A stretch of 64,000 nucleotides of DNA from Crotophaga sulcirostris (taxonomy: Eukaryota; Chordata; Aves; Cuculiformes; Crotophagidae), in the NCBI GenBank assembly GCA_013397455.1, contig VYZB01000216.1, forward strand, positions 436,312-500,311, read 5' to 3'. A program made the position numbers and the translations under genes. This document shows, piece after piece, positions 48,214 to 61,600 of this stretch; the first letter of the stretch is position 1; each line of letters opens with the position of its first letter. The notes beneath the pieces were generated by a model, which saw nothing but the letters and a program-made list of their open reading frames with translations, was not told the DNA's origin and did no database searches.

Positions 48214-50086
48214 CAACTTCCTTTACAGAAAGAGATATCCCAGAATAATTTGTATTGCTGCTACTACTACTGTGGTGGCTAACCACACTGCAGAGATAGC
48301 ACTCTGCAGTGCCTCTCATACCATCTTTTATCTGTATCAGGATAAAACGCAATTTTCTTTATGAGGCAGAGTTTATTCTCTGAAAATGCTGCATAAAAAT
48401 ATTAGCAAAAAATCATCTCTAAAGCATGAATAAAATGCATCCTTAGTTCTGATACTCTGTAGTTTATCTTTTTTTTAAAAAATGTTATATGTGTATTCAT
48501 GGGCATACAAATGGAAGAGACTGAAAGTACATATCGCTGTCCACGTTGCCAAAGATATTCTTTCCACACTGCACAAGTACATCAGGTCCTGAGAATTACC
48601 TGAAGGTCATGGGTTTTCTTTAAACTGTGGGGTTTTGTCACCTAAACAGATAACTAAGCTGAAAGTAAAGCTCAAGCTTTGCAGAAGCACCTTGAATATT
48701 GACTACTCAAGGAGAATTAAGGATCTTAATCCACAAGGTACCTCTTTAAATTTCCTGGCAAAAATTTATCAACTATTCCTTCAGCTTATTTACCTGTATT
48801 TTCTGGTGTCTCAGTACAATTGACAGTTTGCAAAGGGAATCTTTCAAGATTTTTTATTTTCCTTAGGTCATACCTACCTGTTTGAACACTGTTTAGACTG
48901 TCACTAATAAAAGCCTATCTACATGGACAAATATGCATTCAATGTGTGTAGTTAATATTTGAAATCAAAGTTTTTGCAAAATGAGATTCTTTCACTGGGG
49001 CAAGTTCTGCAGGCTGCAAATATTAACAGGACTTTACTCAGAACTGTTTAAAAAGAAAGGAAAATCTTATGTCAACACTGATTATTGAATTAAACTAATG
49101 TGATAATGTCAGTAATGTGAGGCTGATAGTGATCAGCAAAACTGTGCTGGATGAACCCTAATGGTTTCTAATTGTTGCTCTGTTATCAAGGAGAACATGG
49201 GTTGGAGCAATGGAGAAACAACGTTTTGATGGGTGCTAGTGCAAAACTTTCACAAGTCTCCCTGGACTTACTGAGATGTTGGTATGAGTAACTTTTTTTC
49301 AAAAGCTCTCAGTGTGCCATGGAATGATTTAGTGTCTTGATTTCAAAGCATCTTTGAAGTTCTCTAATATGGCAGGTAGGAAACAGAGTAGATGTTTCAT
49401 ATTAACCAAAGCGCTATTAGATGGAACAGGCGCCATAAAGAACTCCTCATCAAGACAGTGGGAAGGGCAAAGCTTTCAATCAAAACAAAGGCAAGTGAAA
49501 TCAATGATGGTTTCACGGTCCTTAGAAAGCTGTATTAAATTAACTTGTGCTCATCTAGGCAGGAAAGATGCAATATTTACGGAGTTAAGCAGCTTGCAAG
49601 ATTCAAAAAAATTTCTGACCTGTCACGCAAAGAAGTATTTTCTAGCTAACAATTGAGATGAAGATATAAAAATAAGTCAAAATTTCAACTGCAATGATCC
49701 TTGAATTTTCCTTCCCAAAAAAGGGGAAAATACACCTTTTTTCCCAAGTGACAATCTTTTTCTGCTTGCCTCCACTCTTTTCATTTCTGTTAGCCACTCA
49801 TATTGCTGTACACAACAGTCAAAGGCTTGCTGTGTTCAAATAACCACTTGCCTTAAAAGCTAGCTGAGTTTTCAGTGCCTAATTGTGGGACCACAGAGTA
49901 CAGAGTTTAGGGATTTGTCCACATTCCTGATGTACTAGACAAAAGAGCACTCGCAAAACACTTTCAAAATTATTAAATCCACTTATCCTCTGTGACTGAA
50001 ACCTGTACTTGCTGTCACAGCAGCTGCAGTAACCTTTTCCTTTTTTTGTCTCTCCTCCCTGCATCCTTTAGCACAGTTTAATGCAG
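48214..50086. other. Non-coding sequence
   Basis: No recognisable gene. It contains the GC-rich hairpin at 48286-48311. The 100-codon frame at 49354-49656 (plus) resembles no family I know. Confidence 0.55.
48286..48311. repeat. Perfect 10-bp GC-containing inverted repeat with 6-nt loop
   Basis: Arms CACTGCAGAG and CTCTGCAGTG flank ATAGCA. Just upstream, TGTGGT and ACCACA form a second 6-bp hairpin with a GGCTA loop, overlapping the first by two bases, so the two stems compete. The site lies 70 bp after the CR1 tail. Confidence 0.8.
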
Positions 50087-50323
50087 GAAGGGAAGGAAAA
50101 AGGAAAGGAAAAAGGAAAGGAAAGGAAAGGAGAGGAAAGGAAAGGAAAGGAAAGGAAAGGAAAGGAAAGGAAAGGAAAGGAAAGGAAAGGAAAGGAAAGG
50201 AAAGGAAAGGAAAGGAAAGGAAAGGAANGGAAAGGAAAGGAAAGGAAAGGAAAGGAAAGGAAAGGAAAGGAAAGGAAAGGAAAGGAAAGGAAAGGAAAGG
50301 AAAGGAAAGGAAAGGAAAGGAAA
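50087..50323 (+). repeat. (GGAAA)n pentanucleotide array, 38 uninterrupted units, with one N
   Basis: From 50134 to 50323 there are exactly 38 units of GGAAA (190 bp); 50087-50133 is a degenerate lead-in with GGAAAAA and GGAGA variants. One base is undetermined (N at 50228), so the true length may differ. The strand is pure purine, capable in principle of triplex or slipped structures. Long frames on both strands across it (repeated KGKER and PFLSF) are by-products of a stop-free pentamer, not genes. Confidence 0.97.
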
Positions 50324-51416
50324 TGTTAGATTCTTGTAATTCAGAACAAGTAATCATGGGCATTAAACTGAATATGGAGTCAGTCAACAAAACACATCTG
50401 CCATGGCCTGCAAAGGCACTGTGTGTTCTTAACCCCTAGGCATTTAAATGTAATCCTTATAGGAAAAAATGTCTTTTTGTTGGGAAATCATCTTTTCACC
50501 TGTTTTCCTCTAAAAATCAGATTTTTATACTTCACCAAACAATCTTAAAATGAAGTGATTTTCCCCTCTTTTTATACAGGGAATGATGAAAAGAGCGGAG
50601 CACATCTTCAGATTTGACTGTGCATAGAGTCAGGGAATCTCAGTGAGTATGAGGGCACTGTAGAAACCTTGACTCCTTAGCTTCATTGTATTTGCAGTAC
50701 TCAGGAAACATGAGAATCAACAGTCACTTGAAAAAGAAAAATAAAGAAAAATATTATGAAATAAATGTTCTGTTTTCACAGAACATTGGCTTGCTGCATG
50801 CTTAAATATTTTGATCTCTGGATAGTTTTGTACCTTCTTTAGTACCTTTTCCTCTTTTGTAACTGAAATTCTAAATGAAACCCTTACAGAAAGTGTTCGG
50901 GATATTGAGCAGCCATTGAATTTTTGAAGGCAGAGAGGTTATTCAGCATTTCAATTGGCATTCTTTAACTTTAGGGTTAGATAATCACGTAGGGCATTGT
51001 TGGAAAATGTACTGATCTTCTAACATATTTTCTGGAACCATCTTTTCCCCACTAGTCTGAAGCACTTTGTTACCACTTTGGAATTTTTTTTCTGCTGCCA
51101 GAGACCACCTTCCACACCACTGACACATGAGGAAATTGTGTTTCACCAGTGCAAGGTAAGGTTACTTGAATGTGCACTTGATAAATTGTATGAGGATTCT
51201 TGTAAGTGGGACTCCCCCCAACCTGCCCCCACCCCAGGTATTTCTATTTCTTACGTCTTCTATTCATGCTTTCTCTGTGTACTCTTTAACACTACACAGT
51301 TACAATAAGTATTTTAGCCTTCCACCTTTCAATCTAATGTGTTCTTAGTAGCAAATTTCAGGCTGGAGTTCAGCCTTTGTTCAGGTAACTCAATTAATCT
51401 CACAGGAAAGAATACT
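50324..51416. other. Non-coding sequence
   Basis: No recognisable gene or repeat. The short frame at 51078-51308 has no recognisable motif. Confidence 0.55.
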
Positions 51417-51585
51417 GAATCATAGAATCATAGAATGACCTGAGTTGGAAGGGATCGACAAGGTTCATTGAGTCCAACTCCTATCCCTGCATAGGGCAAC
51501 CCCAACAGTCACATTGTGTGTCTGAGGGCATTGTTCAAATGCTTCTGAACATAGTCAGGCTTGGTACTGTGACTGCTTCCCCGAA
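51417..51585 (-). mobile_element. CR1 LINE, short 3' terminal fragment (reverse strand)
   Basis: It begins with the tail aatcatagaatcatagaatg, then gagttggaagggatcgacaa and gagtccaactcc, the CR1 3' UTR on the opposite strand, and fades out near 51585 (cttccccgaaaagg, C-terminal LPREV region). Its 3' UTR (ctgcatagggcaaccccaac) differs from the other copies, so it is a different subfamily. Confidence 0.9.
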
Positions 51586-51847
51586 AAGGAAGATACACAT
51601 CTAAGCAGTAGTTTTCCACGTAAAGTGAAGAAAAACAACAACAAAAAAATCTCAGTTTGCTTTCAGTCACTATACTGATTCACAGAATCTAACTGGATAA
51701 GGTGATAGTCACAAACAAAGGGCTTTGCTTTAGTGGTTTTAATTATTTTTTTTTAAAATAGTGAAGATTTTGAAAAGTCAAGGATATTTTTCTTGGAAAC
51801 AGTAGTAATCAAATGGACTTTATTAGGAGATACGGGAATATTACCAG

Positions 51848-52265
51848 AGGGCAGGTACCTCTGCTATGAGGACAGGCTGAGAGAGTTGGAGTTGTTTAGC
51901 CTGGAGAAGAGAAAGCTCTGAGTAGACCTCATAGCGGCCTTCCAGTACCTGAGGAGGGCCTGCAGGAAAGCTGAGGAGAGACTTTTTACAAAGGTAAATA
52001 GTGACAGGATGAGAGGGAAAGGCTTTAAACTGGAAGGGGGAAGATCTAGATTAGACATTAGGAAGAAATCCTTCACAATAAGGGTGTTGAGGCCCTGGCA
52101 CAGGTTGCCCAGGGAAGCTGTGGGTCCCCCCTCCCTGGGGGTGTTCAAGGCCAGGTTGGATGGGGTCTTGTGCAGCCTGGGCTGGTGGGAGGTGTCCTTG
52201 CCCGTGGCAGGGGGAGAACTCGATGATCCTTACAGTCCCTTACAACTCAAACCATTCTATGATTA
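51848..52265 (+). mobile_element. CR1 LINE, 3' end (plus strand)
   Basis: It starts at the segment [19 protein letters not shown] (an in-frame TGA follows at about 51919) and contains FKLEGGRSRLDIRKKSFTIR and LPREAVGPPSLGVFKARLDG. It ends with the 3' UTR (ctcgatgatccttacagtcc) and ATTCTATGATTATC at 52265. The C-terminal frame at 52009-52272 is open to the end of the element. With the minus-strand fragment at 51417 it forms an oppositely oriented CR1 pair about 260 bp apart. Confidence 0.95.
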
Positions 52266-55200
52266 TCAATAAACTTGAGAAATTCATGCAGGTAAAGTGA
52301 CTATTGATGCAAATTGACCACAATTGGGAATGAGTTCCAAAAATTGAGTCTATAGTCTGGAAACAACTTTTTTTGTGAGTTGTTTGTCAAGGTTTAGCAC
52401 CTGCCCATCTTGATTTGTAGATAAATATGAGCATTTGTGAGCCCAATCCCCCTCTTCCCCATTCTGCCAGAGAAAGGAGAAAGGGAAACAGAAGAGTCTT
52501 GTGGGTTGGAAATTAAAACTAAACCAGCTTTAATGAAACAATAATAATAATAAGGAAAATACTATGAATAAGGAAATAATAAAATATATACAAATATACA
52601 AAATTGCCTCTCCCCTGGAGTTAGTTTGGAACAAAACAACCTGACATGCAGAGCAAACTGGTATCCACAATGATGCTCTGCATAAATATATTTATTCTGC
52701 AAGGGACCAAAAAGAATTTTGTACTGCCTGAGGCATAATTTTTTGGTGTCCCTCTGTGAAAGATGAAAGTGTGCATATACTTGGAAACGGGCTCCCAGTT
52801 CCTCTGAGAAACTTTTTTTTAAAGGTGATTACATGGATTATTTGTTCTAGAGTCAGAGGAATTTTCACCAATTGACATGTAACTCTAAAGATTCGATTAC
52901 GTTCCTGTGTTTTAGACTTAAACTCCTCCCTAATTGGTGCATATCAAGTACAGATAATGCTCCCAGGTGCTAATCATTTCTTCAGGTTAGTATTCTGAAG
53001 CTTCTAGTTTTTACTACTAACACTTAAAGTAATTATAAATTAGAAGGATATGAGAGAAATGTGGATTGTGATTTAAGTTCATTTGCACAAACTAATGATT
53101 AATCTGGGAGACTGGGGACACAAAAGGAGATGACAAATCTTGGAGATGAGCATGTAGTTTCTCATTTCCACACCCCATCATGATAATACATGTACTCATG
53201 CTTTCAGAGCCAGAATTAGTACTTCCTTGCTGTAGGAACTGCCAGCAACAAGGTGGAGAGAAATTTAATAGCCTAATTGGCCAAATATGAGCTGAAAATC
53301 TTCCTAAGCATGAGTACCAAATAATATTCTTTGGATTTCAGCATTTATTCTTCATGACATAGCTTCCTGCTGCAGCAAGGGAGCTTGCATTTGTGACTGT
53401 AAAATAGTAATTTCTGACACTCTTTCCCTACAGCAAAAAAATAAGCACTGAGGAAAGGTCAGATTTTTGTGTTACGAATGGTTAAATCCTTTTTCACCTT
53501 GTTGTGTCTTTGCTCTTAGTTTCTGACTGATGTATTGTCTCTAACGGTAATTATAGTGTCTAAAAATCCCCACATCTTTATAGTTAGTTTTTATCATTTG
53601 TCCTAATAAACACAGTTAAGAGGTTGTTTTCTTGTTATGGAGGTGTGAAAAATGAATTAACAGCTGTGAAACAATTGTACTGAAGAGTATTATATGAAAG
53701 TCCACAAGGAAACTTACAAAGCTGCAGGTGGATTGGGGCTCAAACAGTAGTCAGTAAATAAAGTATAAGACCTCATTTTGAGCTATGAAGTGTTAATAAA
53801 AAGGGAACAGTGTAGAAATGTGCCTTATGGTCATTAGGCAGACTTACCCATATATTGAATGAGACAGGGGATCATGAAACAGAGAAAAAAATTGTCAAGA
53901 ACAATATTACAAAAGAAAACACGTAATTCATGTAAAGACTGCCTAAATTGAGATTGAAAATACAATCTAAATTAAATAATTTCCTAAAAATATTAGATTT
54001 TGCCTTTTTGATACATTTATATCCTTTTAAACTTCCTTTCTCTAGGGAATACACCTTCACAGAAAGAGAAAGAAACGTGTTTGTATAATAGTGGTAATAA
54101 CAACATTTTAAGCTGTGAAGGTGCTGTCCATGTAGGACAGGACAAGTCAACTCTATTATTTATATACATATTTATATATTTATGTATATATTCTATATTC
54201 TATATACTATATTCTAAGTCAATATTCTAAAACCAACTAAAATCACACATAATCTGGCTGAAAAGAACAATGAATTATTCTGGTAAATATGAACCTGAAG
54301 CAGAACCTGACAGCAAGAGGTTTTCTGCGATGTGTCTTAATGTATTGAATTGTTAATGACAGCTCATAAATTTAACTAAAATGATGGAAAGTTAATAAAA
54401 ACATAATGGTTTTTGATTGTGTTAATTTACTAGGTGCTTATATGACCCCAGCAGCCACAGAAGGGGATTGCCCTTCATTCTATATAATTAAGTACTGTTG
54501 GAAGAAGCTTCAGAGTTGAGGATGTAAATCTTCTATCCTTACTGTTTGTCAAATGGACTGAGATGTATTGGACAAATAACATAACCGGGAATGAAACATC
54601 AGCTCTGGCTCCTCCAAATGAGAATCCTAAACTCTTCATCCTTGAGGATCAAATTTATTTAAAGCTAGCAAAAAATTTCTAAACATTTTTGAATCAGCTC
54701 AATTTCTACCTAAAATTGTGACTCATCAGGGGAGATGAGATTTGTGTTATCATGTCAATATCTGCAAAGTAATTATTTACCTGAAAACTTCCTGATACTT
54801 GATCTAGCAGATTTGAAATGTTTAATGCCTTTTAACACAATCCCTCTTTATCTAAATTGATGCGGTCCTTTGCTAGAAGAAACCAAAAAATTTGAGCCCT
54901 GATGATGGTATAATGGTCACAGCAGCTAACATTTATCTTATGACGTGAGAAGTATTGATGTTTCAGTTGATGTTGGTACTAAACAATTGTAAAGAAATGG
55001 ACAAATAATCAATAAAGGATATTTTACATTGACATCTCTAGTAGGTTTGCAAAACACTGAAAGTTTACTTAAACAATCAAATTTGAGTAAAATTGAAAAG
55101 GCTTGTATTTCATTTCAATTTTCTGAAAACAGAATGGGCATATGCCACACATTTTATTTATTTATATTAAAGTAAAAACACCAGTAATATATTGTTTTAA

Positions 55201-58149
55201 ATTAAAGCTCTAAAAATTGCCTTTCCACTCTATGGACTGCACTTTTTCCCATATCTCATTTACCCTGCAGTGCTATTTCCATTCTTGTTGCTGTACTCCA
55301 GGCTGAGACTGTCAGTTGTGCTTTCCTTTCACTGACAAACAGAGAAATCCCATGGTTGCCACTGTCAAGAACATTTCTCTGCCTCCATTCCACAGGGACA
55401 TCAACAAGATGTCAGATCCCTCTCTGTGTGCTCCTCTGTCATAGGGGTGATCACCTAAGCTTGGACTGGCTTTACTTCTTCCTTCCATTGACAGCCACTG
55501 CTTGACATGTTATTATCATGCATGTAGAATCCTGCTCTTCTTGTGTGCAAAGGTCTAACTGAACAATAAAAACCTTCAGTCAGTCCTTCCACCTCCAAAG
55601 CATTGGGAAAAAATAAATAACTGAGCAATAGTCCGTGTCACAGAATGAAGCTCTGAAATGACTTCTAGTTCTTGACAAGAAGGAAATACAAAATTTAGAA
55701 AGGTAACCTAGAAGAAATAGCAGTATATTATGCTATTTATTTTTTCTATGTATGGCCCATCATGTCTTAATTAAAATGTACTATTTCCAGAATACAGATA
55801 ATGTTGTTTTAGTTTCCATAGAGTTCATATAAAACATTGTACGAAACTGTCCCAAAATTAGAAAATGATCTGTCAAGGTCAAATTCATCATATAAAAAAT
55901 AGTTTTACTCCTCCACTTTACGCTCAAGGCGTATTACTAGTTGGCCTGGAACAGGACACACCATTGAACACACCTTTCAAATTCTAATATCAGCTAATTC
56001 TCCCTCATGTTCCCCTCTTTGCCTTTTCTCCTCCTTTCTTTCCCCTCTGACCACCAGTGTCCCAACAGTTCATCCCTTTATTGCCTAACTGATCCCTCCT
56101 GCCCCCCTTAACTTACTGGATTTTTAATATTTCTTGATATAATCAGATCTGTTTTTTGAGAGATCCCAGGGGAAAAAAAAACAAAACCAAACTTTGTTCA
56201 AGGTCAGACTTCACACTGAGAACATTTTGCCATCAGCCTCCTTCTGTTCATTCATATCAGGGAATTTTAGCTGAACTACCTCAGGTGACAGTCCTAGATG
56301 AGTCACAAACCATTTAAAAAGTCATTTAAAAGGTCAAAACAAACTACTCCCTGCACAAAATGTTACTAAAGAAATAAGCTGGAATGTTCTACTCCATTTA
56401 CAAGCTGTAAGTGGTTTGAACGGATGCCCCATATAAAAAATATTGCAGTAATCACTACATGAGGTAACAAAAGTGTAGACAAAACAACAACTACCTCATT
56501 GACAAATATTGAAGTAAGTCCACTTGACGTCCACTGTTGCAGAAACCAGTATGACCAGGCAATCAAGTGCCCCTTGACCTCAGTACTTCACAATAGTGAT
56601 TGAAAAAGTATCAGGCATGATATCAGCACGCAAATCAACATGGTTGCACAAATAATTCAGTTCTGTTTCTTTTTGGCAACTTGCATCATGACCATATAAG
56701 AAGAATCTAATCTCATATTTGTTTTCATGTTAATATCTTTCCATTAATCTTGTGTTAATGTATTTTTGTATTTTTCTTTCAGTTGAATCTGTTTAATTTT
56801 CTCTTCTTTTTTTTTCCCAAATGCTCCCTGTGAAGCCTACCTTGTTCTATCTTTTTATGTTTCACTTTATCTTGTGGATTTTTTCTTACTACCTTATTAC
56901 TCCTAGCTCCCTCATATCATTCCCTTTCTCTTGTCTACTCCTTTTATTTTATATTTGTAATTCAGTTTAAACTTTCTCCCATTCCCAGTCCATGCATTTC
57001 TTCCCCTTTGCTATTAATTCATCCCATCAAAACTATAGTTCAGTACTCATTTCCTTTTCCCGTTCTTGTTCAGTGATAATGGATAATGCATTCCTCTGCA
57101 ATTCCAAATCCTAACAATTTTTGTTTACTCTCAAGTAGTTGTGGCTGAGCAAGAAAGAAGAGAAATTATTTGCATTACACTGAAATCAGTATACAAGTAA
57201 CTGAGCAAAATTTGGAAGTGGAAAATTAGCAAAATGGAATGGAATTAAATTAAATGAGAGTTGGAATAAAACATAGTAGTGGGTAAAAATGAGTACAATT
57301 TTGTATGAAAAGGCTACACAAACACTTGGCAAAGTGACTGAGCTGGAAATAGACTAGGGACGCAAGTCCAATGAGCTAGAAATGGAACGGGGTAAATATG
57401 GCCGAAATTCAAACTGAGAGAAGAAAAAGATCTCCACAGGAGAGGGGCTAAACCTGGTGAGAAGAGGGATAAAAAAATTGAAAGGCTTTAATATCTTCAG
57501 TTTCAACTGTGAGCAGAGTTTCTGTTTACTACCTAGTGAGTGATAACTCTGCAGCTCAGTAGAGGGAAAATGCTTTATTTCAAATATACTTGGTGTGTAA
57601 TTAGAACTGTAACACACCTAATGGTAACGTAAGCATCAGCCTATATGAGGAGCAGTTGTATTGCTGCTAGAACAGCATACGAGACTGCTTAATATTTCAG
57701 CTTAGTGAGGAAAAGACTCTTGAACATCTGATTGTTCTTTGTTCTTGTTTGTATCAGTTATATTGTGAAATCTGGCTTTCCTTCAAACTGCAGATAATTT
57801 GACTGTCATAAACTGGTAGTGTGTGTAGTTTTGATTACGCTGTTGTAATAAAAATGTACCTAAATTAGTTTAAATGGAATTCTGACACTTGTTTGCTAAA
57901 TATTGTTAAGTATCTGCATTGAGCCAAAAGCCTGAGAATTATTTCAATTGAGGCTGACTCATAAATCCAGAAAAAAAGTAAAACTAGCTGCTGCAAGGTG
58001 CTATATGCACCTATTTAATGAATGGCATTGTGGAAAATTCAAGGAAGCTGCAAAATGGACCTGGAAGTAGCCTTAGGGTGTTCAATTTACAGATAAGCCA
58101 CTGGAACATTCAGGTTGCTAACTTTTAAATACTTACAGTATTAGACCTA
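52266..58149. other. AT-rich non-coding sequence
   Basis: No gene or clear interspersed repeat. Short (AAT)n at 52540-52553, TA-rich repeats at 54156-54226, and pyrimidine-rich plus-strand stretches at about 55990-56055 and 56770-57010. Frames at 53872-54150 and 57354-57617 (minus) have no recognisable motif. Confidence 0.55.
54156..54226. repeat. TA-rich low-complexity tract with 7-bp (TATATTC)n repeats
   Basis: Interleaved TATTTATA/TATGTATA motifs followed by about four imperfect TATATTC units (54186-54215). Confidence 0.8.
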
Positions 58150-58692
58150 GCCATCAGGCCAAGAGCCAGCAATGTGCTTTTGTAGCAAAGGTGGCCAACG
58201 GTATCCTGGGCTGCACTAGGAAGAACGTTGCCCGCAGGTCAAGGGAGGGTATCCTTTCACTCCACACAGCACTGCTGCGGCCACACCTGGGGTACTGAGT
58301 GTAGTTCTGGGCTCTCCAGTACAGAAAAGGCATGGGTGTACTGGAGAAAGTCCAGCAAAAGGCCCTGATCATCATGAAGACACTGGAGTATCTCACATAG
58401 GAGGAAAGTCTGAGTGAGTTGGAATAGAGAAAGCTTAGAGGGATCTTCATGTATATAAATACTTGAGAGGAGTGTGCAAAGAAGGTGGAGCCAGGGTCTT
58501 TTCATTGGTTCCCAGTGACAGCACTGACTGAGCACAGGTTGCCCAGTTAGGTCGTGGAGTCTCCTTCCTTGGAGATATTCAAAAACCAACTAGAATGGTC
58601 CTGGGCAACTGGCTCTACATGGCTTTGCTTGACCAGGAGGGTTGGAACAGATGAGTTCCAGAGATCCCTGCCAATCTCAGCCATTCTGTGAT
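58150..58692 (+). mobile_element. CR1 LINE, 3' portion with internal deletion (plus strand)
   Basis: It starts in the segment equivalent to [20 protein letters not shown], followed by [20 protein letters not shown] (about 58210-58280), a VLWALQYRKGMGVLEKVQQK-type segment, and the C-terminus with a jump at about 58520, where roughly 80-100 bp of the usual RLDIRK..F region is missing. The 3' UTR (gttggaacagatgagttcca) and ATTCTGTGATC tail end at 58692. Frames are broken. It is a third CR1 subfamily by its 3' UTR. Confidence 0.93.
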
Positions 58693-61600
58693 CAGCCCTG
58701 TTCATTTCTGACTAAATACTGCTGAAGACCTGGGCTCAGAGCTGCAGCAGAAGTAACTAAGCAAGACCTCAAATACCTCAGTCTGGAACTCTCAAGTCTG
58801 AAGCAAGTGCCATAAAAAGAATTTTTTTTTTTTTGTATTAGACATTTTCTTCTCATGTTGAATCTGCTGTAGACATGCTGCCTATCTTTATTTTTAGTTA
58901 ATACAACTGGGATTTGTGGAGGGTAAAACAGATGAAGGAAAACAAAATTCTATCCCCTTGTTCTACTGTGCTAATGAGTATTTTGACTGTATCTGGAATA
59001 TTTTACTACTTTCTGTTAAAAAAAGGATTCATTTGTTTATTGAAATTCCTTACACATTTATTTTAAAACATTTTATAAAAAAGAATATAAATTGCTTTTT
59101 TCCCCTTGTTTTATATTGATACAATTTCTGACTTATTCATCAATAAACTGCATATTTTTACAAAACTGAGAACTTATATATGGATATATATTGTTTTGTT
59201 TTTCCTCTATATGGATACCCTTATGTGTCAGCTCACAACCAGTCCTCCTAGTTTGTAACATTCTTACTGTTTCTTAATTAAGCATAGAGCAGCAAGGAGT
59301 GGAAGAGAAGAAGAAAAAGGAAGAACCTTAAAGCAGCACTAATCATGCCTATAATGCCTTACATCTGTGAAAAAAAGTATTGAAAGACCTCAATTAGGTG
59401 TGACACCTAGTTTCACCATATCTCTGTTTCATAATGTACTGTTTAGGCATCATGTTTTCTACAGAAACACAGTTAAACATGTTAGAAACTTTCCTAAGGT
59501 GAGCTGAAGCTTGGCCTAAATTTACCAAGATTTTCAAACAGCATGATTTGAGGTTTTTGGATCAGCTTATGAAAGTTTCAAGCTGAAACTCAGGCGTCAG
59601 TGTATATAAAGTAAAAATCCAGGTATGTACTGTAGTACTGGGTCAAAACTTTATCCTGAACTGGATGGGAAGGAGGAGGAATGATTCCTCATGTGTCTTG
59701 TTGTTTTTTTTTTTCTCTCTGACAAAAGCTTAATCTAAATTTTTCTCCCTGTTTCTACAGTAGCTTGGAAAGAAGAGGGAGGATGAAGAATCTCTAGACT
59801 TGTCAAAATCCTCCCCCTCCCTCCCACTCCTATTAAAAAAAAATCTGGTTGAATTTGAACATCTTGTCAAAATGATAGATAAGCCAGCAAAAAGTCACTC
59901 TTGCCCATGACTTTCCTGAAGAAATCACTTAGGTCCAGTGACTAACTTCCGTGGAGAAATGGTACACTACTGGGCGGTGAATCTACTGGTAAAATGTCAC
60001 AAAGTGAGGACAACATGTATAGCTTGTGGTGATTTCTAACCAGTAGTGGAATTCCATAAGCTGCACTTACAGAGAAAGTCTATTTAGAATTTCGAAGGAG
60101 ATACTAAGATGTGGAATTGTGAGCAGACAGCTGCTGTAGTGTGATGATTTTTGGGACATGGGTTTGGGCCAATGTTAGCAACAGGACTGCCTGAATTTTG
60201 AACTTGCTTGACTACAGTATAAAATGTTTATTCATATACTTTTGGGAGGAATTTTGTTACATGCCCAATAACAACTACAGTGCAGCGCCAAAGTAGAAGC
60301 CAAAAGAGAAAACTCATATGGAACAACTATAATTTAAATGAGTCTGTAGACACGTTATATAACTGCCAGGATGGCATGAAAAGCCAAATTTTCCATTGGA
60401 CCTCTGAAAGGTGCTTTCGGAGTCAGGGCTTTTTTATAACAGTGCTGTAGAGCATGGGAAGAAGTCCCTTGTGCCCACCACCGGCCAGCTGCCTACTGGC
60501 CTGTGTCTGAGTGAAATCCCATCATCCTCTGCAGAGTTGCTAGGAAACAGTTGATCTTAAAATCGTGGATAGGTTTTTGAATTTTCTTCCCTCACTTTAC
60601 CCAGGTGAAATACTATATTTTGTTCAGGTGATATTGTAGCTTCAAGATTTGGAGTTATTTTCAGCTGTACTGTTGAAATAACCATGAAACAAGCTTAAAG
60701 AAGGTGAAAATACAATTTGGTATGTAAGTACAGAAGAATATGACTTCACACTGAAAAAATGTGTTTGCCACTGTGTATTCCTAAACTAGTATCATCCATA
60801 ATATGCAAAAGGGATATGGTACACCTACTTTGAAATGCAATCTTATTCCAAGATTTAATGGCCAATAGACTATTTTATAAATGGAATAGGTTTTCAATTA
60901 TTTTAACCACCTTCCTAGTTCCTGTGATGTTCATTTACTCTGGCTTTGCCCCTGACAAGATCCCCATAGGTATTCTGCTAAGGACTTAGGATGGGCAAAA
61001 CTGAGTTTCTTTCAGGTGAGGAAGTGCAGTCCTCTGTCTCCAGGCCCAAATTTGTAGTCGTGGTCCCCTCATCCTCCCACTGGACCTCAGGATACCTAAT
61101 GCAAGGTTGGCAGTTGTCTTATGGCTCTCATAAGAATAATGACAGAGTTTATCTGTGATCAGCTAGCTTTCAGAAAATCCAGTGCTATTTATTTAAGTGT
61201 GAAAAAAGACACCATAGAAAAGCGTATCATGAGGCAATCTCTCTGCAGTTATTGCACATCAGCAGCACATGGCATAGGCAAAAGGAAATCATTTGTTTCT
61301 CTAGTCCAATTTGCCATCTTTTCCCCACTTTACCTCAGATATGGGCTAACCATTTTTAATCATTCCACCAGCTTCAGTGTGGTGCCTTTCAAATTGCAGC
61401 AAATGATTTCCCCAGGCTGTAGGAAAGGTAAGCTTTGTCCTTCACCTTCCCACAGTAAACCAGGATATCAAAGCTACATATTACATTTGTAGCAGTGATG
61501 AATTTTGGCAAAATCATACACATAATGTCTCTAAGTATGATTCAGAAAGTCTTCATATTTGTAGTCTTACATGTCAGAAGGATCAAAAATGTCTTTTAAA

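Noticed and set aside
49983..50390. 135-codon minus frame and an 82-codon plus frame across the GGAAA array
   Set aside because: A stop-free pentamer gives open frames on both strands; the products are pure repeats (PFLSF, KGKER).
59740..59810. Acceptor-like tract ctccctgtttctacag at 59760
   Set aside because: The frames that follow close within 12 codons, and no donor of the right kind is nearby.
61121..61492. 123-codon plus frame
   Set aside because: No recognisable domain; its length is within the range expected by chance over 64 kb in six frames.
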